From NCBI RefSeq assembly GCF_002095485.1, contig NZ_MLFS01000009.1:37217-101216 (forward strand): DNA of 64,000 nt, read 5' to 3'. This document shows positions 30,358 through 40,312 of the stretch, piece after piece (the first letter of the stretch is position 1; each line of letters starts with the position of its first letter). The notes beneath the pieces were generated by a model, which was not told where the DNA came from, made no database searches, and saw only the letters and a list, made by a program, of their open reading frames with translations. The DNA comes from Pantoea wallisii (GTDB lineage Bacteria; Pseudomonadota; Gammaproteobacteria; Enterobacterales; Enterobacteriaceae). Position numbers and translations under genes: made by a program.

Positions 30358-30373
30358 TGCAGCGTGCGTGCCA
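30358..30373 (-). promoter_or_regulatory. Sigma-54 (-24/-12) promoter of the aldB-adhP operon
   Basis: On the minus strand TGGCACG, four bases, then CTGCA match the -24/-12 consensus TGGCACG-N4-TTGCA except one base, with the invariant GG and GC spaced by exactly ten bases. Transcription would begin about 60 bases before the aldehyde dehydrogenase start. Confidence 0.82.
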
Positions 30374-30459
30374 CTTTTGCCACGCAATCCCACATCCGTT
30401 TAAAAATAAATATTATCAATTAGTTATAAATCTCATCCCTCTTTTACCTCTTTTCCTTA

Positions 30460-30530
30460 CGCAACAATCACGCTAACTGTGTTGCGTATCGCAACACTGA
30501 AAGATCCTGAACGCTACAATCCTGCAACAC
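30460..30530. promoter_or_regulatory. Candidate enhancer sites for the AcoR-like activator
   Basis: A perfect 19-base palindrome, GTGTTGCG-TAT-CGCAACAC (30479-30497), lies about 115 bases upstream of the -24 element. Two more GCAACA half-sites at 30461 and 30524 flank the one at 30491, spaced 30 and 33 bases, close to three helical turns. Binding by the AcoR-like activator is inferred. Confidence 0.65.
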
Positions 30531-30554
30531 TTTCGTCAGGGCATGAGGTCATCA

Positions 30555-32328
30555 ATGCAGGGAAATTCCGCCGCGTCTGCCGTTAACGCCACCCCGCTGT
30601 TAAGCGACTCCTGGTTTCGCAGCCAGCTGTATGGCCTCGACCGCACTGCCGATGATTTTCCCCGGGTTCGCCAGGGTGAACTGGCCGACGTACTGGCCAG
30701 TAATGCCGGCTTACAGCAGTTCGCCCAGCCGGTTATTCAGCGGCTGGCGCAGCAGATGGCGCAGCAGCAGTCGGTAGTGGTGCTGTCAGATGCAAGCGGG
30801 CTGGTGCTGCATACGTTTGGTGACATGCAATCGATGGAGCGGGCGCAGCAATTTGCACTGGCGCCGGGCAATTTATGGAGCGAGTGTGGCCGCGGCACCA
30901 ATGCCATTGGTACCGCGCTGGCGATCAATGATGGCTGTGAGATTGACGGTCAGCAGCACTTTCTCACGCTCAACCAGGATCTCTACTGTGCCGCTATGCC
31001 ACTGCAGATGCCTAACGGACAGATCGCGGGAGTGATCGATATCTCCGGCCCTGCCCACTTCTCCCATGCGCATACGTTTGGCTGGGTGAAAGCTGCAGCG
31101 AAACAGATTGAGTATTTGTGGGTGAAACAGAGCCTGCATCCGCAGCAGTGGCTGATGAGCCTGCACGCGCAGCCGCAGGGCATCGATACCGTTGACGAAC
31201 TGCTGCTGGTGTTCTCCGATAATCTGCTCACTGCCGCTAATCGCCTGGCGATGCGTGAACTGCAGCTGAGCGCGGAACAGCTGGGCAGCCTGACCTTCCA
31301 GCAGCTCTTTCCACAGCAGCCGCAGCAGGCCACCAGCGTTCCCCTTACGCTTGATATGAGCCGGCAACGCTACTATTTTCGCCTGCGTGCCCCCGCAGCG
31401 GCGCCATTTCGCAGCCCCCGCCGCGCCGGCGCCCGATCTGCCCTTTTCTCTGGGCCGTGAGGGGGAAAAGCTGGTGCGACTGCTTAACGCCGGCGTTTCG
31501 CTCTGCATTCACGGAGAGACCGGCAGCGGCAAAGAGTTTGTTAGCCGGGCGCTGCATCAGCAGAGCCGCTGGCGCGAGGGTAATTTTGTCGCCATTAACT
31601 GTGCGGCCATCCCGGAAGCGCTCATTGAATCCGAGCTGTTTGGCTATCAGCCAGGTGCCTTCACCGGCGCCAGCAAGAACGGCTATATCGGTAAGATCCG
31701 TGAAGCCGACGGCGGCGTGCTGTTTCTGGATGAGATTGGCGACATGCCGCTGGCGCTGCAGACCCGGCTGCTACGCGTATTGCAGGAGAAAGAGGTCGCG
31801 CCGCTGGGCTCCAGCCGCAGCTGGCCGGTAAACTTTGCCGTTATCTGCGCCACGCACCGCGACCTGGCACAACGCGTAGCGGCTGGCGAATTTCGTGAGG
31901 ATCTGCTCTACCGCCTGCAGGAGTTCGCCATGACGATTCCGCCGCTGCGCGACTGGCCGGACGTGCCGGGTTTCATCCGGCGCTTATGGCATGAGCTGGG
32001 GGCCGGGGAGCGCGACATTCAGCTCGCGCCGGCTCTGGTCACTTCGCTGGCGCAGCTTCCCTGGCCGGGCAACGTTCGTCAGTTACGCAGTTTGCTGCGC
32101 GTATTGCTGGCACTGGCCGATGACGGGGAAGAGGTAACAGAGCGCCATCTGCCGGCAGAGTATCGCCTGACTGCAGCACGGCCCCTGACCGGGCGTCAGC
32201 ATCAGGACGAGCGGCTCATCCGCGACACCCTGCAGCGCTATAATGGCAACATCAGTAAAGCAGCTGAAGCATTAGGGGTCGCGCGCAGCACGCTCTATCG
32301 TCGTGCCGCGCGCGAAAAAGGCGATTAG
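30555..32328 (+). CDS. AcoR-type sigma-54-dependent activator (frameshifted)
   Basis: An enhancer-binding protein with an N-terminal GAF-like sensor (about residues 60-200, with [16 protein letters not shown] and [15 protein letters not shown]), a central AAA+ domain with Walker A GETGSGKE and the sigma-54 contact loop GAFTGA, and a C-terminal Fis-type helix-turn-helix ([19 protein letters not shown]). It probably activates the divergent aldB-adhP operon in response to an alcohol, aldehyde or acetoin-like signal. The frame shifts by one between the sensor and AAA+ parts, in one of two runs of five C (31390-31394 or 31415-31419); removing one C gives about 590 residues. ATG 30555 has GAGG six bases upstream and is preferred over 30543. 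Its stop overlaps that of yajQ. Confidence 0.85.
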
Positions 32329-32816
32329 TCGCGGAAGTTTTTGAACTGGAAAGGCTGGCCGAGGTTGCCGCCGCGCACCAGCGCCATGGCGCCCTGCAGG
32401 TCGTCGCGTGATTTGCCGGTGACGCGCAACTCTTCGCCCTGAATCTGCGTCTGCACTTTCAGCTTGCTGTCTTTGATCAGCTTGACGATTTTCTTCGCGA
32501 CATCACTCTCGATGCCTTTCTTCAGCTTCGCTTCCACGCTCCAGCTCTTGCCGCTGTGCACAATCTCTTCAGGCACTTCGATGGCCGCGCCTTCAATACC
32601 GCGCTTCAGCAGCTTTTCCCGCACGATATCCACCAGCTGCTTCACCTGAAAATCAGATTCGCTGGTAATTTTGATGGTCTCACTCTTTTCGTTGAGCTCA
32701 ATGGTTGCGCTCACGTTACGGAAGTCAAAACGGGTTGAGATCTCACGGTTGGCATTTTCTACCGCGTTACGCACTTCCGGCAGTTCAACTTCGGAAACGA
32801 TATCGAAAGATGGCAT
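32325..32816 (-). CDS. yajQ: YajQ nucleotide-binding protein
   Basis: A 163-residue protein of the YajQ family, which in other bacteria binds nucleotides and, in Xanthomonas relatives, cyclic di-GMP. The product begins [19 protein letters not shown] and ends [10 protein letters not shown], both family signatures, and has two ferredoxin-like halves. ATG 32816 has GGAG about 8 bases upstream and equals the E. coli length; an in-frame extension to 32849 is not supported. It is convergent with the sigma-54 activator, and the two stop codons overlap by three bases. Confidence 0.95.
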   Translation of the reverse strand: MPSFDIVSEVELPEVRNAVENANREISTRFDFRNVSATIELNEKSETIKITSESDFQVKQLVDIVREKLLKRGIEGAAIEVPEEIVHSGKSWSVEAKLKKGIESDVAKKIVKLIKDSKLKVQTQIQGEELRVTGKSRDDLQGAMALVRGGNLGQPFQFKNFRD

Positions 32817-32931
32817 CTTTTCTTCTCCTGATACTAAAGTGACATGCATAATACGCGTCTTATCGCGCTAATAAAACACGAGACGCGGAAAGCTATACTT
32901 AATGGATATCCACCCGCCAGCGGGAGGCAAA

Positions 32932-33852
32932 ATGAAAATTACCGTGTTGGGCTGTGGCGCACTGGGGCAGATCTGGCTCGCCGCGCTTGCCCGCCAGGGG
33001 CATGATGTTCAGGGCTGGCTGCGCGTGCCGCAGCCTTACTGCTCGGTGAATGTTGTCGATCCGCAAGGTCACATCAGCAATCACACCTTTATTGCGAACG
33101 ATCCGCTGTTTCTTGCCGCCAGCCAGCTGCTGCTGGTCACGCTGAAGGCCCCGCAGGTGTCGCCTGCCGTGAAAAATCTGCAAAGCGTACTGCCCGCGCA
33201 TGCGCCTGTTCTGCTGCTGCATAACGGGATGGGTACGGTAGAGGAGCTGAAAGAGCTGACGCAGCCGCTGCTGCGCGGCATTACTACCCACGCAGCGATG
33301 CGCGACGGCACCGTGATTAAACATGTGGCGCACGGCATTACGCACATCGGCCCGGCTAACCGTGAGAGCGCCGGACTGAGCGACATCGCGGATGTGCTGC
33401 ATCAGGCTCTGCCGGACGTCGCCTGGCACGACAATATTGCCTCCGCCAGCTGGCGTAAACTGGCGGTGAACTGCGTCATCAATCCAATGACCGTCGAACA
33501 TGACTGCCAGAACGGCGCGCTGCGCGCCTGGCCACAGCAGATCGATGCGCTGTGCGAAGAGATCGCCTGGCTGATGGAGCGCGAAGGTCAGCACATTACG
33601 CTGGAGAACCTGCGCGACACGATTTATGACGTGATCGACAACACGGCAGCCAACGTTTCGTCAATGCTGCAGGACGTGCGTGCACAGCGCGCCACCGAAA
33701 TTGATTACATTACCGGCTATCTGCTGCGGCGCGCCCGCGCGCAGGGAATGTCACTGCCGGAGAACACCCGCTTATACGATCTGGTTAAACGTAAGGAGTC
33801 CCAATATGAACGCGAACGCATCGGTTCTGGTTTGCCTGGCACATGGCAGTGA
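32932..33852 (+). CDS. panE: 2-Dehydropantoate 2-reductase (ketopantoate reductase)
   Basis: PanE reduces ketopantoate to pantoate with NADPH in pantothenate and coenzyme A synthesis. The 306-residue product opens with the Rossmann motif [14 protein letters not shown]; the catalytic lysine is in [14 protein letters not shown] and the conserved glutamate is in [17 protein letters not shown] 32932 follows a strong GGGAGG site. Its 3' end overlaps yajL by 47 bases in a different frame, so the two genes are translationally close. Confidence 0.97.
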   Translation: MKITVLGCGALGQIWLAALARQGHDVQGWLRVPQPYCSVNVVDPQGHISNHTFIANDPLFLAASQLLLVTLKAPQVSPAVKNLQSVLPAHAPVLLLHNGMGTVEELKELTQPLLRGITTHAAMRDGTVIKHVAHGITHIGPANRESAGLSDIADVLHQALPDVAWHDNIASASWRKLAVNCVINPMTVEHDCQNGALRAWPQQIDALCEEIAWLMEREGQHITLENLRDTIYDVIDNTAANVSSMLQDVRAQRATEIDYITGYLLRRARAQGMSLPENTRLYDLVKRKESQYERERIGSGLPGTWQ

Positions 33853-34414
33853 AGAGACCGAAGCGGTCACCACCATCGACCTGCTGGTGCGCGCTGGCCT
33901 TAATGTCACTACCGCCAGCGTAGAGAGCAACGGCATACGGGAGATCGTCTGTTCGCGCGGCGTGCGTCTGCTGGCGGATGCTGCGCTGGTTGAAGTGGCT
34001 GATAACGATTTCGAGGCGATCGTACTGCCGGGTGGCTTAAAAGGGGCTGAGACTTTCCGCGACAGTACGTTGCTGGTCGAAACGGTGCGTCAGTTTCACC
34101 TGGCGGGCAAAATTGTGGCCGCTATCTGCGCCGCGCCGGGCACGGTGTTAGTGCCGCACGATCTGTTCCCGGTCGGCAATATGACCGGTTTTCCCGGTCT
34201 GAAAGAGACCATCCCGGAGGCAAAATGGATGGAGCGCCGCGTGGTGTGGGATCCGCGCGTGAATTTGCTGACCAGCCAGGGACCGGGAACGGCGATCGAT
34301 TTTGCCCTGAAGCTGATTGATCTGCTGGTGGATAAGGAGACCGCGCGCGACGTCGCTTCACAGCTGGTTCTGGCGGCGGGGATTTACAATTATCAGGAGT
34401 TTGAAGAGCGGTAA
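33806..34414 (+). CDS. yajL: YajL, DJ-1/PfpI-family protein
   Basis: A 202-residue DJ-1 superfamily protein. E. coli YajL has been described as a chaperone and as a glyoxalase/deglycase acting on glycated proteins and nucleotides; the deglycase claim is debated. The reactive cysteine is C108 in the nucleophile elbow AAICAAPG, with the conserved acidic residue E16 in GSEETEA. The residue before GSEE is His here where E. coli has Pro. ATG 33806 has AAGGAG nine bases upstream and lies inside the end of panE. A dispersed two-palindrome repeat follows. Confidence 0.95.
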   Translation: MNANASVLVCLAHGSEETEAVTTIDLLVRAGLNVTTASVESNGIREIVCSRGVRLLADAALVEVADNDFEAIVLPGGLKGAETFRDSTLLVETVRQFHLAGKIVAAICAAPGTVLVPHDLFPVGNMTGFPGLKETIPEAKWMERRVVWDPRVNLLTSQGPGTAIDFALKLIDLLVDKETARDVASQLVLAAGIYNYQEFEER

Positions 34415-34420
34415 TTAAAA

Positions 34421-34487
34421 GGGTCGTCATTTATGACGACCCTACAGATCCGCACAGGGTGTTGTTGGGTGCGCATTCGTGCGCACC
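34421..34487. repeat. Two-palindrome dispersed repeat, copy 1
   Basis: A perfect 10-base hairpin GGGTCGTCAT/ATGACGACCC with a 2-base loop (34421-34442) is followed by TACA, a spacer, and an 8-base hairpin GGTGCGCA/TGCGCACC with loop TTCG (34468-34487). It sits between the convergent yajL and thiI. A second copy of the same plan is at 40255-40303. Confidence 0.75.
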
Positions 34488-34491
34488 GGCG

Positions 34492-35940
34492 CTAAGGGCG
34501 ATAAACCTTCACGTTTTTGAATCCCTGCTCATGCAGATAGAGCGCCTGCAAACGGCTCATCACGCCGCGATCGCAATACAGCAGCCAGGTTTTTGTCTGG
34601 TCGAGATCGCCAAACTGGGTGCTGAGTTTGTAGAACGGCAGCGATTTCACCTCAACGCCATCCAGCGCCAGCGGCTTATCGTCTTGCTCATCCAGCGAAC
34701 GGATATCCAGTACGCCATCGTTGCTGCTGAACGACGCCACGGTCTCCACTTCAACCACCTCTTCTTCGGTCTGCTCAGCAATTTCGCGGATATCAACATT
34801 GCTGGCCTCCTGCACCACCCGCTCCAGAATCGCAAAGTCGAAGTTCAGCTCTTCCGCTTCGATCTTCGCTTTCACCGCTTTCACCGTCGGGCTTTTCGAG
34901 ATCACGCCGCAGTACTCCGGCATGGTTTTCGCAAAGTCTTCCGTGCCGATGTGACGCGCGATATCGATGATGTGCTCTTTATCATGCGAGATTAACGGGC
35001 GCAGAATCAGCGTGTCGGAGGCATTATCAATCAGGCGCAGGTTGGTCAGCGTCTGGCTGGAGACCTGGCCGAGCGCCTCACCCGTCACCAGCGCCTGCAC
35101 GCCGTAGCGCTCCGCGACCATGGAGGCGGCGCGCACCATCATACGTTTCAGCACGACGCCCATCTGGCCGTCGTCCACTTTCTCCAGGATCTCACCCACC
35201 ACCGGCTCAAAGTTGATCGCCACAAAGCGTACGCGGTGTGAACGACCAAAACGCTGCCACAGATAGTGTGCCACCTGACGCACGCCAATCTCATGCGCGG
35301 CGCCGCCAAGGTTAAAGAAGCAGTAGTGCACGCGGCAGCCGCGACGCATCAGCATGTAGCTCGACACGCCAGAGTCAAAACCGCCGGAGATCAGTGACAG
35401 CACATCTTCCTGAGTGCCAATCGGGAAACCGCCCAGCCCTTCGTAGCGCCCGGTGATCAACAGCAGGCGATCGTCTTCGATCTCCAGATTCACCGTCTCA
35501 TCCGGTTTTTTCAGCTGCACGCGGGCGCTTTCAATGTGCTGATTAAGCCCACCGCCGACATAGCGCTCCACATCCTGCGAACTGAAGCTATGCTTACCAC
35601 GACGCTTTACGCGTACGCAGAAGCTTTTGCCTTCCAGGCGCTGGCGGTTCAGTGCCAGCGTCTGCTCGAAGATATCGTGCATGTCGGTATACGCGTGGTC
35701 TTCAACCGCCAGCACATGGTGGATACCCGGAATGCGCGTCAGCTCATCGACGATAATCGGGCGCAGCGCCTCTTTTTTCGCACGCACTTCGATGTGGTCC
35801 CAGTGGCGCACCACGGCGATCTCTTCATCGAGGCTGCGCAGGGTATTACGAATGTTACCGGTCAGAATTTTGATAAAGCGCAGACGCACCGACTGACTTT
35901 TGATGGTGATTTCAGGGAAGAGCTTAATGATAAACTTCAT
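34492..35940 (-). CDS. thiI: tRNA 4-thiouridine synthase / sulfurtransferase ThiI
   Basis: ThiI activates tRNA U8 with ATP and transfers sulfur to make 4-thiouridine, and also feeds sulfur to thiamin synthesis through ThiS. The 482-residue protein has an N-terminal ferredoxin-like and THUMP region (about 1-165), a PP-loop [12 protein letters not shown] near 183-194, and a C-terminal rhodanese domain with the persulfide cysteine C456 in YCDRGVMSR. The rhodanese extension means it should do both jobs. It is divergent from xseB-ispA-dxs, as in E. coli. Confidence 0.97.
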   Translation of the reverse strand: MKFIIKLFPEITIKSQSVRLRFIKILTGNIRNTLRSLDEEIAVVRHWDHIEVRAKKEALRPIIVDELTRIPGIHHVLAVEDHAYTDMHDIFEQTLALNRQRLEGKSFCVRVKRRGKHSFSSQDVERYVGGGLNQHIESARVQLKKPDETVNLEIEDDRLLLITGRYEGLGGFPIGTQEDVLSLISGGFDSGVSSYMLMRRGCRVHYCFFNLGGAAHEIGVRQVAHYLWQRFGRSHRVRFVAINFEPVVGEILEKVDDGQMGVVLKRMMVRAASMVAERYGVQALVTGEALGQVSSQTLTNLRLIDNASDTLILRPLISHDKEHIIDIARHIGTEDFAKTMPEYCGVISKSPTVKAVKAKIEAEELNFDFAILERVVQEASNVDIREIAEQTEEEVVEVETVASFSSNDGVLDIRSLDEQDDKPLALDGVEVKSLPFYKLSTQFGDLDQTKTWLLYCDRGVMSRLQALYLHEQGFKNVKVYRP

Positions 35941-36173
35941 GGCGACACAGCTTCGTTGGGCAAATAAGTGCTAAAACCATGAGCACTTAGCTGGTAAAAT
36001 CATATAATTGCGGAGTTCGCGATAGCACCCGCATCCGAGGCGCGAAAGTATACCACCTTTGTCGGGTGACTGCTGTAAGCAACCCGTCTCGAATTGATTA
36101 TTTTGCTAATTAATCCTCGTCGGCTACCATGACCGATTGCAAGATGATTCCTAACCTGTGAGTCGACCTGATT

Positions 36174-36416
36174 ATGCCGAAAAAAGCCGAAGCGCCCGTA
36201 AGTTTTGAAAGCGCCCTGCAGCAGCTGGAACAGATTGTCAGCCGCCTGGAAAGTGGTGAGCTGCCGCTGGAGGATGCACTGAACGAATTTGAACGCGGCG
36301 TTCAGCTGGCACGCAACGGCCAGCAAACGCTACAGCAGGCTGAACAGCGCGTGCAAATTCTGCTGAGCGACGATAAAGATGCCGCGCTTGCACCTTTTAC
36401 GCCGGAAAATGAGTGA
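36174..36416 (+). CDS. xseB: Exodeoxyribonuclease VII small subunit
   Basis: XseB is the 80-residue helical small subunit that binds XseA to form exonuclease VII, which degrades single-stranded DNA. The family pattern [20 protein letters not shown] followed by [20 protein letters not shown] is intact. It starts the xseB-ispA-dxs-yajO series; its stop overlaps the ispA start by one base (TGATG). Confidence 0.97.
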   Translation: MPKKAEAPVSFESALQQLEQIVSRLESGELPLEDALNEFERGVQLARNGQQTLQQAEQRVQILLSDDKDAALAPFTPENE

Positions 36417-37314
36417 TGGATTTTGTCCAATTACAACGCGCCTATCACGAGCGCGTAAATCTGGCGTTGACGCGCTTTATTGAGCCGCTTCCTTTTCAGA
36501 GTTCTCCTCTGGTGAATGCCATGCAATATGGGGCACTATTAGGCGGTAAGCGCCTGCGCCCTTTCCTGGTGTATGCCACGGGTGAAATGCTGCATGCTGA
36601 TGCAGCAGCCTGGATGCGCCCGCCGCCGCGGTGGAGTGTATTCACGCTTACTCTCTGATTCATGACGATCTGCCTGCGATGGATAACGACGCGTTACGCC
36701 GCGGGCAGCCAACCTGCCATATTAAATATGGCGAAGACACGGCAATTCTCGCCGGCGATGCCCTGCAAACTCTGGCGTTTTCGATTCTGGCCGAGCAGCC
36801 GATGCCGGGTGTCAGCCCGCAGGCGCGTATTGCGATGATCGCTGAACTGGCGAAGGCCAGCGGCGTGGCAGGCATGTGTGGCGGCCAGGCGCTGGATCTG
36901 GCGGCAGAAGGCCAGCACATTGACCTCGCGCAGCTTGAGCAGATTCACCGCCACAAAACCGGCGCGTTAATTCGTGTTGCGGTGCGCCTCGGGGCGCTGG
37001 CTGCGGGCGATGCCGGACGTGCGGCGCTGCCGCTGCTTGATACCTACGCTAACGCCATCGGACTGGCGTTTCAGGTGCAGGATGACATTCTGGACGTGAT
37101 CGGCGATACCGCGGTGATCGGCAAAACCCAGGGTGCCGACCAGGCGCTGGGCAAAAGTACCTATCCGGCCCTGATGGGGCTGGAAAAAGCCCGGGCGAAA
37201 ACGCAGGATCTCTACCATGACGCGCTCGGCGCGCTGGATGCTCTGGCCGCTCAATCGTATGACACAAGCGCACTACAAGCGCTGGCAAGCTTCGTAATTG
37301 AACGCGATAAATAA
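36416..37314 (+). CDS. ispA: Farnesyl diphosphate synthase IspA (single-base frameshift)
   Basis: IspA condenses isopentenyl and allylic diphosphates to farnesyl diphosphate, the precursor of ubiquinone, undecaprenyl phosphate and heme O. The N-terminal frame gives [21 protein letters not shown] and then departs after HADAA; the next frame resumes [25 protein letters not shown], with the first aspartate-rich motif, and later [13 protein letters not shown], the second. One base is missing at about 36605-36612. Restoring it gives 299 residues, identical to E. coli IspA. As ispA loss is very harmful in relatives, a sequencing error is likely. ATG 36416 is coupled to the xseB stop. Confidence 0.92.
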
Positions 37315-37333
37315 CTTTCATAATGAGTCTCTG

Positions 37334-39199
37334 ATGAGTTTTGATATTGCTAAATACCCGACACTGGCGTTAGCAGGCACGGTCCAGGAGTTACGTTTAC
37401 TGCCGAAAGAGAAACTTCCGGCCCTGTGCGACGAACTGCGTCAGTATCTGCTGGATAGCGTGAGCCAGTCCTCTGGCCACTTTGCCTCCGGCCTGGGCGT
37501 CGTCGAGCTAACAGTCGCGCTGCATTATGTCTATAACACCCCGTTTGACCATCTGGTGTGGGATGTCGGCCACCAGGCCTATCCGCACAAGATTCTGACC
37601 GGTCGCCGCGATCGTATCGGCACTATCCGGCAGAAAAATGGCCTGCACCCGTTCCCGTGGCGCGGTGAGAGTGAGTATGACGTGCTGAGCGTCGGCCACT
37701 CCTCTACCTCGATCAGCGCCGGGCTCGGCATGGCGGTGGCCGCTGAACGCGAAGGCCAGGGTCGTCGTACCGCCTGTATTATCGGTGATGGCGCGATCAC
37801 AGCCGGTATGGCGTTTGAAGCGATGAACCATGCCGGTGACATCAAACCGGACATGCTGGTGATCCTCAACGATAACGAGATGTCGATCTCTGAGAACGTC
37901 GGCGCACTTAATAATCGTCTGGCGCAGATTCTCTCCGGTAAAACCTACTCGCGTTTACGCGAAGGCGGCAAGCGCGTGCTGGGTGGCCTGCCACCGATCA
38001 AAGAGCTGGTCAGGCGCACCGAAGAGCACCTGAAAGGGATGGTTGTGCCGGGCACGCTGTTTGAAGAGCTGGGCTTTAACTATATCGGTCCGGTGGACGG
38101 TCACGACGTGTTAACGCTGGTGAGCACGCTGAAGAACATGCGCGATCTGAAGGGGCCGCAGTTCCTGCATATCATGACCAAAAAGGGCAAAGGCTACGCG
38201 CCCGCAGAGCAGGACCCGATCACCTGGCACGCCGTGCCTAAATTCGATCCCGCCAGCGGCGAGCTACCCAAAAGCGTGCCTGGCCTGCCGAGCTACTCAA
38301 AAATCTTTGGTAACTGGCTCAGCGAAATGGCGGCTGACGATCCGCGTCTGATGGCGGTGACACCGGCAATGCGTGAAGGCTCTGGTATGGTGAGCTACTC
38401 GCGCGACTATCCGCAGCAGTATTTCGATGTAGCGATTGCCGAGCAGCACGCAGTGACGTTCGCTGCCGGCATGGCGATTGGCGGCTACAAGCCGGTGGTG
38501 GCGATCTACTCCACCTTCCTGCAGCGCGCCTACGATCAGGTTATTCACGATGTCGCCATTCAGAAGCTGCCGGTGCTGTTTGCGATCGATCGCGGCGGCA
38601 TCGTCGGTGCCGATGGTCAGACGCACCAGGGGGCTTTTGATATCGCCTACCTGCGCTGCGTGCCGGGTATGGTGATCATGACGCCAAGCGATGAGAACGA
38701 GTGCCGCCAGATGCTCTACACCGGCTATCACTATCAGGATGGCCCAAGTGCGGTGCGTTATCCGCGCGGCACCGGTACCGGCGCCACGCTGGAGCCGCTC
38801 GCCAGCCTGCCGCTGGGTAAAGGGGTCATCAAACGTCGCGGTGAGCAGCTGGCGATTCTGAACTTCGGTACGCTGTTGCCGGAAGCGCAGGCCGCCGCTG
38901 AGGCGCTCAATGCCACGCTGGTGGATATGCGGTTTGTGAAGCCGCTGGACGAAGCGCTGATCGCCGAGCTGGCAGCCAGCCATGAAGCGCTGATCACTCT
39001 GGAAGAGGGTGCAATCAAAGGCGGCGCCGGCAGCGGCGTCAACGAATACGTGATGGCGAAACGCCTGCGCGTGCCGGTGCTCAACCTCGGCCTGCCGGAT
39101 GAGTTTATCCCGCAGGGTACGCAGGAGGAGGTCCGCACGGACTATCAGCTGGATGCCGCCGGGATTCAGCAGCAGATCGCCGCCTGGCTGGCGCAGTAA
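37334..39199 (+). CDS. dxs: 1-Deoxy-D-xylulose-5-phosphate synthase
   Basis: Dxs condenses pyruvate and glyceraldehyde 3-phosphate, with thiamin diphosphate, in the first step of the MEP isoprenoid pathway. The 621-residue product has the thiamin-diphosphate motif [20 protein letters not shown] near 152-171 with a partner NDNEMSIS, the invariant histidine in SGHFASGLG, and the transketolase pyrimidine domain with the catalytic glutamate in [19 protein letters not shown] 37334 ([13 protein letters not shown]) matches E. coli; the longer frame from 37298 overlaps ispA. It lies 19 bases after ispA in the same operon. Confidence 0.97.
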   Translation: MSFDIAKYPTLALAGTVQELRLLPKEKLPALCDELRQYLLDSVSQSSGHFASGLGVVELTVALHYVYNTPFDHLVWDVGHQAYPHKILTGRRDRIGTIRQKNGLHPFPWRGESEYDVLSVGHSSTSISAGLGMAVAAEREGQGRRTACIIGDGAITAGMAFEAMNHAGDIKPDMLVILNDNEMSISENVGALNNRLAQILSGKTYSRLREGGKRVLGGLPPIKELVRRTEEHLKGMVVPGTLFEELGFNYIGPVDGHDVLTLVSTLKNMRDLKGPQFLHIMTKKGKGYAPAEQDPITWHAVPKFDPASGELPKSVPGLPSYSKIFGNWLSEMAADDPRLMAVTPAMREGSGMVSYSRDYPQQYFDVAIAEQHAVTFAAGMAIGGYKPVVAIYSTFLQRAYDQVIHDVAIQKLPVLFAIDRGGIVGADGQTHQGAFDIAYLRCVPGMVIMTPSDENECRQMLYTGYHYQDGPSAVRYPRGTGTGATLEPLASLPLGKGVIKRRGEQLAILNFGTLLPEAQAAAEALNATLVDMRFVKPLDEALIAELAASHEALITLEEGAIKGGAGSGVNEYVMAKRLRVPVLNLGLPDEFIPQGTQEEVRTDYQLDAAGIQQQIAAWLAQ

Positions 39200-39210
39200 C
39201 GCCCTCCCCC

Positions 39211-39263
39211 GCTCCTGCTGCTATGCTTGAGGATAGCTTTCCCCAACGCATAAGAGCAGGAGC
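39211..39263 (+). promoter_or_regulatory. Inverted repeat that can hide the yajO ribosome site
   Basis: GCTCCTGCT (39211-39219) is a perfect 9-base complement of AGCAGGAGC (39255-39263). The second arm contains the AGGAG site of yajO, six bases before its ATG, so pairing could limit yajO translation. Confidence 0.5.
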
Positions 39264-39268
39264 CCTTA

Positions 39269-40243
39269 ATGAAAACCGTCCGTTTAGGCCAGACCGACCT
39301 CGAGGTTTCACGTCTCTGTTTAGGCTGCATGACCTATGGCGATCCGATGCGTGGAAATCATGCATGGACCCTGCCCGAAGAGAGCAGCCGGCCGCTGATT
39401 AAGCAGGCGCTGGACGCTGGCATCAACTTTTTCGACACCGCAAACAGCTACTCCGACGGCAGCAGCGAAGAGATTCTCGGGCGCGCCCTGAAGGATTTCG
39501 CCCGGCGCGATCGCGTTGTCGTGGCGACTAAAGTCTATTTTCCGCTGAGCAATCTGTCCCAGGGGCTCTCGCGCAAAAACATCCTGCAATCGATTGATGA
39601 TAGCCTGACGCGTCTGGGGATGGAGTATGTCGATCTGCTGCAGATTCACCGCTGGGATTACGCCACGCCGGTTGAAGAGACGCTGGCCGCGCTGGATGAG
39701 GTGGTGAAAGCGGGCAAGGCGCGCTATATCGGCGCATCCTCAATGCACGCGTCACAGTTTGCGCAGGCGTTAACGCTGCAGCAGCAAAACGGCTGGGCAC
39801 GCTTTGTCAGCATGCAGGATCAGTACAATCTGATTCAACGTGAGGAGGAGCGTGAGATGCATCCGCTGTGTCAGCGCGAAGGGATCGCCGTGCTGCCGTG
39901 GAGTCCGCTGGCGCGCGGCAAACTGACGCGCCCGTGGGGCGAAACTACCGCCCGTTCGGTATCCGATAACGTGATGGAGAAGCTCTACACCGGCACCGAA
40001 GAGAACGATGCGGCAATTGCTGAGCGGCTGGCCGCTGTGGCGGCGGATAAAGGTGTGACACGTGCGCAGGTGGCGCTGGCATGGCTGCTGCATAAACCGG
40101 CCGTTACCGCGCCGATTATCGGTGCATCGCGCGAGCAGCAGTTTGCCGAGCTGGTAAAAGCGGTGGATGTGGAGCTGAGTTCAACGGATATTGCTGAACT
40201 GGAAACGGTTTATCAGCCGCATCCGGTAGTGGGATTCGAGTGA
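39269..40243 (+). CDS. yajO: Aldo/keto reductase YajO
   Basis: A 324-residue aldo/keto reductase. Catalytic tetrad residues are visible as Asp in FFDTANSYS, Tyr in the same motif, Lys in VVATKVYFP and His in LLQIHRWDY. The E. coli orthologue has been linked to 1-deoxyxylulose 5-phosphate formation from ribulose 5-phosphate and to thiamin supply; the position right after dxs agrees with such a link but does not prove it. The length equals E. coli. It has an unusually clear ribosome site that may be masked by an upstream complementary arm. Confidence 0.95.
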   Translation: MKTVRLGQTDLEVSRLCLGCMTYGDPMRGNHAWTLPEESSRPLIKQALDAGINFFDTANSYSDGSSEEILGRALKDFARRDRVVVATKVYFPLSNLSQGLSRKNILQSIDDSLTRLGMEYVDLLQIHRWDYATPVEETLAALDEVVKAGKARYIGASSMHASQFAQALTLQQQNGWARFVSMQDQYNLIQREEEREMHPLCQREGIAVLPWSPLARGKLTRPWGETTARSVSDNVMEKLYTGTEENDAAIAERLAAVAADKGVTRAQVALAWLLHKPAVTAPIIGASREQQFAELVKAVDVELSSTDIAELETVYQPHPVVGFE

Positions 40244-40254
40244 TGGTTTAACCA

Positions 40255-40303
40255 GGTCGCCATGAATGGCGACCCTACAACGAGTAATGCGCATTCATGC
40301 GCA
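40255..40303. repeat. Two-palindrome dispersed repeat, copy 2
   Basis: A 9-base hairpin GGTCGCCAT/ATGGCGACC with a 2-base loop (40255-40274), then CTACA as in copy 1, then a TGCGCA-TTCA-TGCGCA palindrome (40288-40303). It sits between the convergent yajO and pgpA and has the same plan as 34421-34487. Confidence 0.75.
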
Positions 40304-40312
40304 GCTGACCAA

